Source: Stramonita haemastoma (lineage: Eukaryota; Mollusca; Gastropoda; Neogastropoda; Muricidae). From it: a stretch of 64,000 bases of DNA. Of this stretch, positions 10,835-23,295 are shown piece by piece; the first letter of the stretch is position 1, and each line of letters begins with the position of its first letter. The notes beneath the pieces were generated by a model, which was not told the DNA's origin, did no database searches, and was given only the letters and a program-made list of their open reading frames with translations. The position numbers and the translations under genes were made by a program. Where the stretch lies: positions 15,677,322-15,741,321 of the forward strand of contig CM060326.1 of NCBI GenBank assembly GCA_030674155.1, in the 5' to 3' direction.

Positions 10835-11896
10835 GTGAAAATGCATCTCTGTTATCTCTCTCTCTCTCTGTCCAAGATTGAGGCCTCTGAACGGAATGCA
10901 CCTGCATAATAGTAATCTTTGACACAAAGACAGACTTCCCTAACAATCAGCTTGAACTGTTTCAAAAAGGTCCCCCTGAAAATGACAAACAATAAATCAA
11001 AAGAAGCGCTTTCCAGCGGAATGATATTCTAATGGTTTTGTGAAATATTTTCTCGTAGCTGATTAATTAATACAATTTGTGTTTTGCAGTGAAAGGAAGG
11101 GATGGGAAATGTCAGTAGGTCTAATGAATGATTCTGTCTGATTTACCTACTTCTTTTGTCTCAAGGTTTGGTTTCTTGTTATTGTTTGATTGTTGTTATT
11201 GTTGTCTTGTTTTAGTTTCTTTTCTTTTTTCTTTTTTTTGCTGGCAGGGGGGTATTTTTTTCGTTTCTACTTTATGTAAAATTTTCTTTGGGTTGCTTTC
11301 TTTTTTTGTGTGTGTGTGTTTTTTTTTTTTTTTTTTTTTTGGGGGGGGGGGTTCTTTTCTTTTATATGGGCTTTTTACAGAAAACTCTTTTTCCCAGGCT
11401 AAAGCATTGATTGAATCGTGAACGATATTGACGATATCTAAATTTTCGAGTTTATTTTTTTTTTTTTTAGCATAGCTATACCGAAAGAAAAGCAAAGCAA
11501 AGTAAAATGAAAAAAAAAACAAATCAAAGCTGCCGTTTCTGCCTTTTATTAATCCTGCTTTGAATACTATCTCTTTGAAGTCGATCCCACTCAGGTTTAA
11601 AAAAAAAAAACACCCATCAATATCTGATACTCTATGCACACAACAGCAGTCTTCAGAGGGAGACAATAAACAACAATTTGATAAAGGCATTTTATTCTGG
11701 AAGTTGCTGGAAAACATCACAAAGAACTACTTTTCACTTTCAAATGATTGGAGCATTGAACAATAAGCAAGGACAGTGCTCATTTAAAAGGAGGGTTTCA
11801 CACACACACACACACACACAACACACTATAATATATATATAATATATATATATATATATTTGATTAGGATATTAGATATTAGATATTAGGATATTA

Positions 11897-11966
<70 letters not shown>

Positions 11967-12082
11967 ATCTGCGCCCCTGTTGATACCACTGAATGCTGTA
12001 TTCAATTTTCAACTATTTCTCAGTTGAAAGATTTAGTACAATACTTATTGGTATTGCTGATTTGGACCTACATAAACATACT

Positions 12083-12290
12083 ACACGCACGCAGAAGATC
12101 TTGCGCACACGTTAAATCCTGTTCCGCTTTTCGTAAGAGTAGGCCATCGTGTGCCGGTGGGAACAGATAACAAGATTTAAAAACTGCATACACACGGGGA
12201 CTGGTCTATGGATATAAAAAAAGCACAAGAGTGCTTATTCTTTTATTCCCCGATATGAGTAACTCAATAAATAAATAAATAAAATAAAGT
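12083..12290 (+). repeat. SINE-A copy, 5'-truncated
   Basis: Starts at the 'cgcagaagatcttgcgcaca' block and continues through hairpin 'gcacaagagtgc' to a TAAA repeat tail. Confidence 0.85.
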
Positions 12291-12353
12291 CTTCAAGGAC
12301 AACATTTCAGGCATTTTTGACAACGGATTCCTTCCTTTCTCTCCTCTCTCCAT

Positions 12354-12395
<42 letters not shown>

Positions 12396-13195
12396 CACAC
12401 ACACACACACACACACACACAGACCACAAGACGGGGACTAAAGAGGCCTTGCAGCTGTTGACCAATGACTGTGTAATATTCCACAGATCGTTCTAAAAAT
12501 CGATTTCTAACCCCCTCCCCCCCATCCCCCACCGCTAAACAACAACACAAGTTCTCATGGTAAGAAAATCAATGCGTTACACAGCCCCCCACCTTTGCTA
12601 GGAGCTCATACTGCTGAAAAGAAAGAGTGACGTGTGAGTCAGATAAATTGATTGAAAAAAAAAAGGAAGACATCTCTGACAATGCACACACAGCACACAC
12701 ACACACACACACACGTCACGCGACGCGACGCCGCACACACACACACAGACGCACACACACACCACAGCACGCACACGCACACACACACAGAGTCGACACA
12801 CCCCCCCCCCCCCCCCCCCACACATTAAATGTGCTGTGATGGAATTGTACCCGATTACCTGCCTTACTTTTCCTCCTCTGCTGTTTACCGTGTATATAAT
12901 AATTGTTAAGTTAAATAAGGAAGAAATACGCCTCTCAGGGATCCAGGTGCGGGTCATGTTTTTTTTTAGCTTTCTTTTTCTGCCAGTTGTAATGGTTCTC
13001 ACAATGTTTGGTTATCATGCTGATGATGAGTGACCCACGAACCTGTGTCATAATTACAATGAACTTGGGTTCCTAACATAATAGCATACACATTTCGTTT
13101 TTGTTATAATTCATCTTAATTGTGATCTAATTTGTTCTGAAGATGTTTGGTTACCACTGAGAGTAACCCCACCAACTTGTGTTATAGAATTATCA

Positions 13196-13268
13196 TTTTT
13201 TCTTTTATATCGAGGATAACAAATAAGCAATCATGTGCTTTGTTTTTCATCGGTCCCCGTGCGTGGTT
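13196..13268 (-). repeat. SINE-A 3' fragment
   Basis: Only the tail, 'tatcgaggataa', hairpin and 'ggtccccgtgcg' blocks remain. Confidence 0.6.
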
Positions 13269-13445
13269 AGTTAAACAGAACTTACAAATTTCGTATTTTT
13301 TCAATATATTTATCTCTTTTTTACGTTGCAGATGTATGGTTACTTACAAGTGAAGGGAAAACTGTTTGCAAAGCCTTGGCTTTTGTTCAGTTCCCGAGGT
13401 CAGCTCTGGCGTAGTTCCACATGCCCCTGTCAACACATCACATTC

Positions 13446-13760
13446 TTTTCTTTTTTTTTTTATATCGGGATATGGAATAACACTCTTGCGCTTTTTTCAT
13501 CCAGTCCCGTGTGTATGCAGTTTGTAAATGTCATCTGTTCCACCGCACACATGGCCTACTCTTACAAAAAGCGGACAGAATTAACGTGTGCGTAAGATTT
13601 CTGCGAGCGTTCGCACACGGCCTCGTTTATAGTCTCACCGAAGACTTTTGGAGAGTGAGTCAGCATGATGTTAACCCCAGAGAAAAATCTCTCGAACAGA
13701 CTCGAACCCGGTCGTCAAATTGCCACGCAATGTTCTGACACTAGCTACCGTCCTATCTTG
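13446..13760 (-). repeat. SINE-A copy, near full length
   Basis: Tail to head on the minus strand. It includes the core and a degraded B box around 'gaacccggtcgtcaaattgc'. Confidence 0.8.
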
Positions 13761-13916
13761 CTTGGATATCCTGAATTTGAATGCAGCTACTGAATGGTGC
13801 TGAAAACGTTGCAAACGTAAAACTCACATTGGTGAACCTCGGAGCTCTAGCCCAGAATGAAAAAAAAAAACCCGCTCGGAATAAAATCTGATGCATAATC
13901 CTCCATCCTCTCATTC

Positions 13917-14071
13917 ATGCATCTTGGGCACACGTTAAAACTTGTTCCATTTTTCGGAAGAGTAGGCCATTGTGTGCTGATGAAAACGGATGACAAAATG
14001 TATAAAACTGCATACACATGGGGACTAAATGTAAAGAAAAAAAAGCACATGAGTGCTTATTCCATTATCAT
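13917..14071 (+). repeat. SINE-A 3' half
   Basis: From 'catcttgggcacacgttaaa' to 'gcacatgagtgcttattcca', running straight into a TG microsatellite. Confidence 0.8.
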
Positions 14072-14079
14072 TGTGTGTG

Positions 14080-14117
14080 CGTGCGTGCGTGCTCGCGCGC
14101 GTGTGTATAGTATGTGT

Positions 14118-14174
<57 letters not shown>

Positions 14175-14197
14175 ATGAGAGAGAGAGAGTGTGTGTG

Positions 14198-14260
<63 letters not shown>
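14080..14260. repeat. (TG)n tract with GA island
   Basis: Two long TG runs separated by a short 'catgagagagagagag' segment, seeded directly at the end of a SINE-A copy. Confidence 0.95.
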
Positions 14261-14261
<1 letters not shown>

Positions 14262-14886
14262 ATGCACATGATGAAATTTGCAATGTTCTCAAAAATAAGA
14301 TTTCCTGCAAAAATCAAATAGGGCAGAATTTAAATATGAATTCAGCCTTTCCACATGTTGCATTACAAGAATCAGATGCAACCAGAGGCAGCACTAAAAG
14401 GCAAATGCTATACAACGGAGATAACCTCTGTTCAGCAGAAACCCAAATTAACTCCCATTATACTGGTGATGGTCTTGTTTATCAGGACAAAATTCCGTTT
14501 TTGTCATTTTTATTTCCTGCCATTGATATTGCTTTGGGAACAAGTTATCATATTTTCCCCTTAGTATTTCAAAATTGTAAAGTAAGAAACAGATAGGTGG
14601 AGAGCACACATTTCATTAGGCAAAAGCAGAACACAAAAACAAACAAATAAAATGCAGAAGGTAACTCGACCAAAACAAATGCAGATGGGTCTCGTTTTGA
14701 GGCAGGGAGGGGCAGGAGGGAGGGAGGGAGGGAGAGAACCTGGGAAACACGTGGAAAACGGCTCGGAGCTGAAAGGACAAGCGAACCGATGGCGTGCGGC
14801 GCTTGCTTTGGCCGCTACGCGCGTTTGAAGTTAGGTTCAAATCCGGCAAAGACACGGGCAAATTTTTTGGGTTCCTTGCAGGCAAA

Positions 14887-15155
14887 TTTTTTTCATTTAT
14901 TTTATTCTTTTATATCGAGGATCATGGAATAAGTACTCATGTGCTTTTTTACATCCAGTCCCCGTGTGTATGCAGTTTTTAAAATCTTGTCATGTTCCCA
15001 AAGGCCTACTCTTAGGAAAAGCGGAACAGGATTTTAACGTGCGCGCAAGATGTTCTGCGTGTGTTCGAACATGAGGCCTCGGTTTATAGTCTCATCCGAA
15101 AGACTTTTCGGGAAGTGGAGTCAGCACTGATGTTAACTCCAAAGGAAAATCCCCT
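14887..15155 (-). repeat. SINE-A copy, head missing
   Basis: Tail at the left, hairpin, core 'gaggcctcggtttatagtct' and 'tcagcactgatgttaactcc' on the minus strand. It ends before the B box. Confidence 0.85.
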
Positions 15156-15287
15156 TCAGAAATGGCGGCTTTTGGCGGCTGCAAAACACCCAGAAGCTAC
15201 CCACAGGGACCTCGGCTTTGTGTCTTAAGTCCTTTGAAGCGGAAAAATTCCGGTGACCTGGGGTCAGTTTTTGAGGCGGGTTTCCAA

Positions 15288-15606
15288 GTGGGTGGTATAG
15301 CCTAGTGGTCAGAGTGATGCGCTCGTGATCTGCTGATCTGGGTTCGAATCTCATTCAAGAGAATTTTTCCTCTGGAGTTAACATCAGTGCCGACTCGACT
15401 TCTCCCTGAAAGTCTTTTGGATGAGACTAGAAACCGAGGTTCCGTGTGTAGACCCACGCAGAACATCTCGCGCGCACTTTAAAACCCGTTCCGCTTTTCG
15501 GAAGAGTAGGCCATTGTGTGGCAGTGGAACCGGATGAAAAAAAATCGACAAAACAAAATACCCATGAGTGCTTACTCCATTATCCTCGAAATATAAGAAT
15601 AAAAAA
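15288..15606 (+). repeat. SINE-A copy, full length
   Basis: Head 'tatagcctagtggtcagagt', B box 'gggttcgaatctc', core 'gatgagactagaaaccgagg' and tail 'ttatcctcgaaatataagaa'. The hairpin is reduced to 'catgagtgc'. It is immediately followed by the pentanucleotide satellite. Confidence 0.85.
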
Positions 15607-15611
15607 AAGTC

Positions 15612-15813
15612 TATACTAGACTAGACTAGACTAGACTAGACTAGACTGCACGGCACTGCACTGCACTGCACTGTACTGTACTGTCCACTCTGCCATACTA
15701 TACTATACTATACTATACTATACTATACTGCACCGCACCGCACCGCACCGCACCACACCACACCACACCACACCATACTATACTATACTATACTATACTA
15801 TACTATACTATAC
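15612..15813. repeat. Stepwise-changing pentanucleotide satellite
   Basis: About 40 units of 5 bases whose sequence changes in blocks: CTAGA, CTGCA, CTGTA, CTATA, CCGCA, CCACA, then CTATA again. The 5-bp phase appears kept across most changes. Looser ACTAA-type 5-bp periodicity continues at 15895–15965. Confidence 0.9.
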
Positions 15814-16239
15814 AAACAATTGATATGAACGAGACACTTGTGGTAACTTCAAATCAGTTGGAATGCATGTAAATTAAACTAAAAGAAAAACAACAAAACC
15901 AACCCAACTAAGCTAACTAAACTAAACTAAACTTAACTATTTCAACTCAACTATACTCAACTGAATTGATCTAAATTTAATCAACTAGATATTTGTGGTA
16001 ACAATTCGCGAAAAAAGAAATGAAAAGAAAAGAGTTGATCCTCAGAGTCAGAACTAAGTGAATTCCATCATGGAGGGATGGAGGGAGGGAGAGGTGTAGG
16101 TATTTATTGACTCTTTTTTTCCCCCTGAAATATCCCACACGACCAAAAGATAAGGTTAAAAAGCGGACAGGGGTACATAGTAGAATGGTTTTATTTGATT
16201 TGTGGGTGGGCTTTGATCACTCACGCACGATCTTCCTGT

Positions 16240-16400
16240 GTGCGTTTCCTGCGAACAAAACGCCTGTTTCAAGTCTCGTCAATGGGACTTGCATGCGAAT
16301 GGATTCGGAATAATGTTAACTGCAAGGGGAATATTCCATAAAACGGACAGCTGCAACCGGGCTTGAAACTTTTACTCCGAGATTCTAGCCATTAAGCTTT
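16240..16400 (-). repeat. Very decayed SINE-A-like fragment
   Basis: Minus-strand remnants of 'gttaactgcaaggggaat' and the head ('ccgggcttgaaac', 'tctagccatt') in SINE-A order, adjacent to a younger copy at 16405. Confidence 0.4.
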
Positions 16401-16404
16401 TGGT

Positions 16405-16775
16405 TTACTTATTCATTTATTTAAATTATTTATTCATTTATTCTTTTATATCGAGGATAATGGAGTAAGCACTCCATGTGTTTTTTTACATCCAGTCCCT
16501 GTGTGTATGTAGTTTTGTAAATCTTATCTGTTCCCACCGGCACACAATGGCCTACTCTTACGAAAAGTGGAACAGGATTCAACGTGTGCGCAAGATGTTC
16601 TGAGTGCGTTCGCACACGGGGGCCTCGGTTTATAGTCTCATCCGAAGGACTTTTGGGGGAGAGTGGAGTCAGCACTGATGTTAACTCCAGGGGAAAAAAT
16701 CCCATCGAACGGGAATCGAACCCGGGTCGTCAAATTGCGAGCGCAATGTTCTGACCACTAGACTATTCCCTCAGT
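16405..16775 (-). repeat. SINE-A copy, full length
   Basis: All blocks from the TTTA tail to the head (minus strand 'tagtggtcagaacattgcgc'), with B box 'cgggttcgattcccg'. Confidence 0.9.
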
Positions 16776-18449
16776 CACCAACACTTCTGCTGGACATATA
16801 ATTATCGCTCTCATTTCCACTAGCATGAGTGACCCCAAAGAACAACCAAAAAAAACGACACTTGCAATGAAAAGAAAGGCAGGAAGTCGGGGCATATGGT
16901 GTGAATATTGCTACAGCACACAGGGAACAAAAGCCGCAGCTCTCAACACCTATATACACAACAGCGGTGGGATCACAGCAGGCCTTATAAGACGTGGTTC
17001 TTGACCTCTTCTAGACTGACCCTGCGTGATCCTTTTATAATACGTTTAATTAGGAAAAAAAGGTATTGAAAAGAAACTTCCCGACACACAGGCTCGGAGA
17101 TTACTGATTTAACCCCCACTGTGTGTGTGTGTGGGGGGGGGGGGGGGGGGGGGAGTGACTAAAGTAAGCATGAACGTTAAACCGCAGTGAAAGATACAGC
17201 TGAACAGTGTCAGCCAGGTTAAAAGTTCCCACGCCAGTCCACGGTGCCATAAAAGTCTGCTGGGTCTTTGAGTTTGTGCCAGAATCGCCGTGACGTTTTG
17301 TGTGTAAGTGTGTGTGTGTGTGTGTTGTGTGCGTGTGCGTGTGCGTGTGCGTGCATGCGTGAGCTCGCACGTGTGCGCGTAAGATAATTTGATTTTTTTT
17401 TAATACAAAAAAGTGTGGATTTTAAGCGAACAACAAAGTTAAGTAATGTACATATCTTTACAACGCCTACACCTCTCTCTCTCTTCTTTGACTTACATTG
17501 ATTTTGATGTCTTTTAATTAAAAACAACAACATGAATGCAGTTTCACAAACGTTTTCAACAAGTTCCAACCTTGATCAAGATATGGCCATTGTGAACATT
17601 ATGATTAACAAAGAAATATTTGCTTTTTTTATGTTATATTGTATTTTAACAATACCAGTATGCTGGTTTCCTCCCTCTCCTAGACACCTTGTATTGTGGC
17701 CAATGGCCATTGTAAATATTAAACCTGTTCAGAGTTCTCTCTCTCTCTCTAAACCACAAATTATAAGCCAGCTTTTTTTCCCTCTGGTTTAGAAAAGCGA
17801 TATTTCAAACCATGTCTGTAAATTTTAAGGTCTTTATGATCTTTGAACAAAAGGACACACAATATACTAATAATCATGCTCATACACACGCGCGAGTACA
17901 CTTATCATGTAGCATGCATGCCTGTACAGTCATGTAGCTCTTACGCATGCACGCACGCACTTACAAACACCCACACACACGCGCGCAAGCGAGCAAGCAC
18001 ACACACACACACATACACACATACACACACTGTCAAAGCATAGCTCTTTTAGGTTACATTTTAAAAGAAAGATCGTATTCTTCGATGTTCTACACCGAGG
18101 CATGGCTTCCTGCAAGATATGACTAAACGTTCTTAAAACAAAATTTTGGCAAGTTTGTCAGCAGGTGCATTAATTATGTGGTGGACACTTTTCTCTGCGG
18201 CAATGTTTAGTGTATTGTCAGAAACTCTTGTTATTTTCTTACCCTAAACCTCTTGAAACCCAAACTTTTCTGTAGAAATGTACACAATAAATTATTTTGC
18301 TGGAGGAAAGCACTCTTTTTGATAGCTGTGAGTGAACCCTTTGTACATAGCCCAGGGGGGGGGGGGGGGGGGGTTGCTTTACATTCCTCGAAGGTTCTGG
18401 TAGACTGTTTTCCCTCTGTTGTGCTACTTTTGTGCGTTACATTCGTGGT

Positions 18450-18875
18450 TTCGGTGGATCGGTGGTCTAGGGGTAATGCACCTGTCTAGAAAGCGAAAAG
18501 TCCGGGTCGGGGTGTGCTGTGGTTCGAATCCCGTTTGGGCCCAAAACTTTTCCCCCATCCATTAGATCAAGATTGGTGGTCTGGGTGCCAGTCTTTCAGT
18601 TGAGACGATAAACCGAGGTCCCGTGCGTTACACATCCTTATTTGGCGCACTTAAAAGATCCCACGGCAACAAGGGGGTTGTCCCTGGCAACATTCTGTAG
18701 AAAAACACCACTCTGGTATGGAAACAAATACAACTGCAGATAGGAAAAAGAAAAAAATGGGTGGCGCTGTACTTGTGGCGATGCGCTCTTCCCGGGGAGA
18801 GCATCCCGGCTTCCTACAGAGAAATCTGCTGACCGAAAGTTTTATAAAATAAAATAAATAATGCTAAACTGTTAA
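18450..18875 (+). repeat. SINE-C, full-length reference copy
   Basis: Head 'ggatcggtggtctaggggta', B box 'tggttcgaatccc', 'ggtggtctgggtgccagtct', shared core 'gacgataaaccgaggtcccg', 'aagatcccacggcaacaagg', 'gggtggcgctgtacttgtgg', 'agaaatctgctgaccg', then a TAAA tail. About 420 bases. Confidence 0.85.
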
Positions 18876-18887
18876 ACCGGTGAGCCC

Positions 18888-18940
18888 ATGTTTTTTGGAA
18901 TTCGCGCTATATAAGCCTCCATTATTATTATTATTATTAT
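18888..18940 (-). repeat. GCGC-palindrome element end with (TAA)n
   Basis: 'ttcgcgctatataagcctcc' followed by (ATT)n. It resembles the 'tatagcgctatatcttgtaa' plus (TAA)n elements at 20885 and 43190. Confidence 0.45.
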
Positions 18941-19079
18941 CATTATTAAACCACCTTTTTTCCATATTGCTGTGTTTTATTTCTGCCATCAGTCCTTTAC
19001 TTCTGTCTAATACACACACCTATTGTAAACAGGTGAGAACTACAAGAATGAATCAACTCACTACACGAGAGAAAGACAG

Positions 19080-19105
19080 GGGGTGGGGGTGGGGGTGGGG
19101 GTGGG
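19080..19105. repeat. (GGGGGT)n tract
   Basis: Four imperfect units; a potential G-quadruplex former on the plus strand. Confidence 0.8.
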
Positions 19106-19382
19106 TGGCAAAAGTATGCGTAGTACAAAGACAAACGACAGCATATACAGTCACACCCTCCTCCTCCTCCTTCACGTGTGTGAAAAGCCTCAGATCTTTA
19201 TCTCAGTACAGCGATATAAATAACACCGCAAACGTAACTGTGGCTGTCAGCCACTCGATCCTTACACTTTTACGAACGTTCCAGATCTTAACCTGGCTGA
19301 TTCTTCACACACACACGCACACGCACACGTACACACGTGTATGTACAGACAGACAGGCAGGCACACAGAGAGTAGATGAATT

Positions 19383-19384
<2 letters not shown>

Positions 19385-19440
<56 letters not shown>

Positions 19441-19529
19441 CGTATACAGACAGACAATGACAGACAGCAACACAGACAGACAAACACATAAATAATAGAT
19501 AAATTTGAACAGAGAGACAGACAGACAGA

Positions 19530-19612
<83 letters not shown>

Positions 19613-19740
19613 GGGCAGACAGACAGACAGACAGAGACAGACAAACACACAGATAGTAGATAAATTCGAACAGAGAGAGAGACGGAGTCAGAGACAGACA
19701 CACCGAGTAAGAGAGGGGGAGACAGACAAACAAACAGACT
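19385..19740. repeat. (GA)n / (GACA)n compound microsatellite
   Basis: Two GA blocks separated by GACA-rich segments. The segment between the blocks ('agatagtagataaatt-gaacag') recurs, suggesting local duplication. Confidence 0.95.
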
Positions 19741-20009
19741 GACAGAGTATTATGGATCTCGCTTTTTTTTTTTTTTTTTTTTGAATGGTTGATAGTGTTT
19801 TGTTAACTTTTGTTTTTCTTTGTTTCATTTGAGAGGGTGTGTATGGGGGCACTTAGTTTGAGTGTTTGATTTCTTCTTTTAGTCGTCTGACTTTCGTGTC
19901 GTTTTCAATGTTGTAGCAATTGTGGTTCTTCTTCTTTGGTCATTTTCTATTTTAAAAAAAAAGAAAAGATAAGCTCCCACTTATCCTTCGAAACAGCTTT
20001 AGTATTTTA

Positions 20010-20150
20010 AGCTCGGCTCACGTTTTTCAAGATGTAGGCATCTATTCCCATCACAGAAACCATAGAGGGCCCATCAACTGTACTGTTCCCACAGTTCAAG
20101 AACTGATAACACAAGCTCTCACCTCTTGCTAATCTCCCTATCTTTACTTT
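20010..20150 (-). other. Short protein-like open frame, unassigned
   Basis: Minus-strand frame of about 47 residues reading LARGESLCYQFLNCGNSTVD then PSMVSVMGIDAYILKNVSRA and stop. Composition looks protein-like, not repeat-like, and it carries two N-glycosylation sequons. It abuts a GACA microsatellite, no family is recognised, and no convincing splice acceptor was found. It may be a terminal exon of an unseen minus-strand gene or chance. Confidence 0.2.
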
Positions 20151-20591
20151 ACTAAGGGGATCGCGAGACAGTGACGACAGACAGATAGACAGACAGACAG
20201 ATAGATAGACAGACAGAGAGGCAAACACAAAAAAGCAAATTAATGGGCAGAGCTATCAGCTCTTAATCCTGGGGAGGAAGTTATGAGCAAGTGCCGTAAC
20301 CGAATATAATGGCGGTTTAAGTTGTCTAGGAATGTAATATAAGGGGTTTAAGTTGTCTACGGTGAAGTCAACACATGTGCCTGTCTGCTGGTATGTTGTA
20401 GTTGTACAGTATTGAATGCCACACCAGAAAGCAATGGCTCTTTTGATATTTAACAAATAAGTACCCCCTCCCCCCCCCCCAACACACACTATATGTTTAC
20501 CATGGAAGAGGAGCCTGAAATGAGAACCGAGTTTGTTGCTGCTCTGTTTACAACATTGTTGATACTGTGAATAGCTATGATTTTAATACCA

Positions 20592-20780
20592 TGTGGTCTG
20601 TTATCTGTTGCAGTGGAAAGAGTATGCTAAAATAACTTGTGGCCTGTTATCTGTTGTAGTGGAAGAGTATGCAAAAATAGCGTATGATCTGTTGTCGGTT
20701 GTAGTGGAAGAGTATGCCAGAATGGCTGATGGTCTGCCATCTTTTGTGGCGGAAGACTATTCCAGAATAGCCTCTGGAAG
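20592..20780. repeat. ~47-bp minisatellite, four copies
   Basis: Units carry 'ctgttatctgttg-agtggaa' and 'gagtatgc-a-aat'. The frame stays open across the units, which explains a spurious 78-residue reading frame. Confidence 0.75.
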
Positions 20781-20884
20781 GATCATGAGCAAACCCAGCG
20801 CTCAGAGTCTGTGCACTGTAATGGCGTAGCTAAAAAGTGCAAGTGTTATGGGTCAGCATCAAATTTCTAAAACAAAAATGCAGG

Positions 20885-20970
20885 TAATAATAGTAATAAT
20901 ACATGGAATTTGTATAGCGCTATATCTTGTAAAAGCAAATCAAAGCGCTTAAGGTGGCTTATCACTTGTT
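20885..20970 (+). repeat. GCGC-palindrome element end
   Basis: 'atagcgctatatcttgtaaa' then 'caaatcaaagcgctta', preceded by an ATAATA tract. Same layout at 43190–43285. Confidence 0.6.
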
Positions 20971-21124
20971 TTGAAATTTTAATAACTAAACTCAGCAGTA
21001 TTTTCTCATTATGGAATCTAGTTGGCTAGCTAGTTATGAGTTAGTTAATGCATCAGTTGGTTAGTTCTTTCGTTTGTTAGTTAGATAGCTAGTTAGTTAG
21101 TTGTTAGTTAGTTAACCCGTTACT

Positions 21125-21372
21125 GTGTGTTTATTTTTTTTATATTCATTCTTTTATTTCGAGGATAGTGGAATAAGCACTCATGCACTTTTTTAAAATC
21201 CAGTCCCTGTGTATGCTGTTTTGTCAGTTTTGTCATTTGTTCTCACCGCACACAATGGCCTACTCTTCCAAACAGCGGAACAGGTTTTAACGTGTGCGCA
21301 AGATGTTCTGCATGCCTCCTCACTCGGACTTTAGTTTATAGTATCATCGGACGGACTTTTTTTTTTGGGGGG
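21125..21372 (-). repeat. SINE-A copy, head missing
   Basis: Minus-strand tail, hairpin 'gtgcatgagtgc', 'gtgtgc' and core blocks; truncated at the 'ccgatgatactataaac' core. Confidence 0.8.
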
Positions 21373-22589
21373 TGGGAGTGGTTTTGGCAATGATGTGTGT
21401 GTGTGTGTGTATGTGTGTGTATGTGTGTGTGTGTTCTACAAAGTTGGTAAAGGCATAGCTTTCTTTATATTATATACATATTGGTGAACTTCACTGATGA
21501 CGTCCATTTGCATTTCTCAGTTTGCTGTCGACTGCTCTGACCTCAGACATTGTAGGCCTAAGTACGAAAATGCCTGCAGACTTTAAAAAAAAAATGATAA
21601 CCTCAAACATCCTCTCCCTTTAAAAGTCAAACAGCCACCAAATTATTTTATAACAAGACATGGGAACCAAACCACAGAAACACCCCGCCAAATTAGCAGC
21701 CAACAGATTTCCCAGGCACTCGTGACAAAAGCCTCAAAGATATGTCGGGTCTTTTACCCTTCTAAAAAGCAAGAACACGCCTGCCTCTCTTCCCCCCACC
21801 CCCTGCCACCCACCACCACCACCACCCTGTTGCTAACCTATAAATGTCCACCCCTACCCAAAATCATGCACCCACTTGCCATCACCCCCCTCCTCTCTAC
21901 CTATCCCGCAACTCCTTTAGTTCTGCTCCTTAGTGTCTCGTTCCAGATACAATGAACCGCCATAAAATCTGAGGACGGGGCAGTTAGTGTGAAACTCTCA
22001 CCCAGAACAGACGTTGGTCCTCCCTCCTTCTTCCACTTGCCTTACTTCTGTAGAGGAACGGAAGTGGTGCATTGTCGTGTGTGGTTATACACACAGAAGG
22101 TCTGTGCCTGGTAGTTAGTAGGCTACACTGTGAGAGGGCGATTGTGTTCTGGAGTGTCGATATATTTATTTTTTAAGGTCTGTGTTTTTTTCGAAAATTT
22201 ACAGTTTTGTGTTAGTTTATGTTTATAGTTTAGTTTAGACTCTTTTTTAATTTTTATTTGTTTTTTACTGGGTTTTTTTGCTTATTTGTATCTGGGTTTT
22301 TTTTTTGCTTATTTGTATCTGTTTTTTTGTTTTGTTTTTAAATAACTTTACAAGGGTAGTAGTTGGTTGAAAATGTGATACAGTTTTTAATCCTTTTAAG
22401 CATTGGTAAAATTTAATCATTTCTGTCTTCCTTTATTTATCTATTCATTTATTTGTTTGGCTTCATTTTATTTTTTGATGTAAGGTGGGTTAGCTAGGAA
22501 TTTTTCTTCGTTTCTTCTTGTTGTTGGGGTTTTCTGGGGGTTTTTTTAATACTAGTTTGAGTGGTTCTTTGGTTTGGGTGGGGTGGGAG

Positions 22590-22950
22590 TTATTTATTTA
22601 TTTTATTTTTTATTTTATTCTTTTATATCGAGGATAATGGAATAAGCACTCATGTGCTTTTTTTCATCCAGTCCCCGTGTGTATGCAGTTTTATAAATTT
22701 TGTCATCTGTTCCCACCGGCACACAATGGCCTGCTCTTACGAAAAGCGGAACATGAGTTAACGTGTGCGCAAGATGTTCTGCGTGCGTTCGCACACGGGG
22801 CCTCGGTTTATAGTCTCATCCGAAAGACTTTTGGGGGGAGTGGAGTCAGCACTGATGTTAACTCCAGAGGAAAAATCCCCTCGACCGGGAATCGAACCGG
22901 GTCGTCAGATTGCGAGCGTAATGTTCTGACCACTAGGCTATATCTCGTTA
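22590..22950 (-). repeat. SINE-A copy, full length
   Basis: Complete tail to head order on the minus strand, with well preserved core and B box ('cggttcgattcccg'). Confidence 0.9.
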
Positions 22951-23295
22951 GGGGTAGGGAGGATGCTCAAACTCCAGAAATCGATGGGATGATGAAAAGG
23001 CAATTTTCTGTATTATCAGGTTCTTAATTATGGGACATTTCAGGCAATAACTAAAGCATACATATATCAGGTATCTATTGTCGGAAAATATCAGTATTCA
23101 CACTTTAAAAGTTAGTTTGAGGAAGTTAAAAGAGACGATGATAAAAGTATATTGCACACCTGAATAAACAGAAAGGAAGAAAGGAAGAAAAGAAGAAGGA
23201 AAGAAAGAGAGAGAGAAGAGAGAGAAAAGAAGCAAAACAAAGCAAAATAAAAACACAAGTCTGAAAATAGGCAAGGAAAAGACTTTTGTAGTAGA

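Noticed and set aside
19262..19733. Ser-Leu-rich frames of about 130–140 residues
   Set aside because: Translations of GA and GACA repeats; no non-repeat protein content.
20593..20829. 78-residue frame with repeated LLSVVVEEYA motif
   Set aside because: Produced by a ~47-bp minisatellite that happens to stay open; no independent coding evidence.
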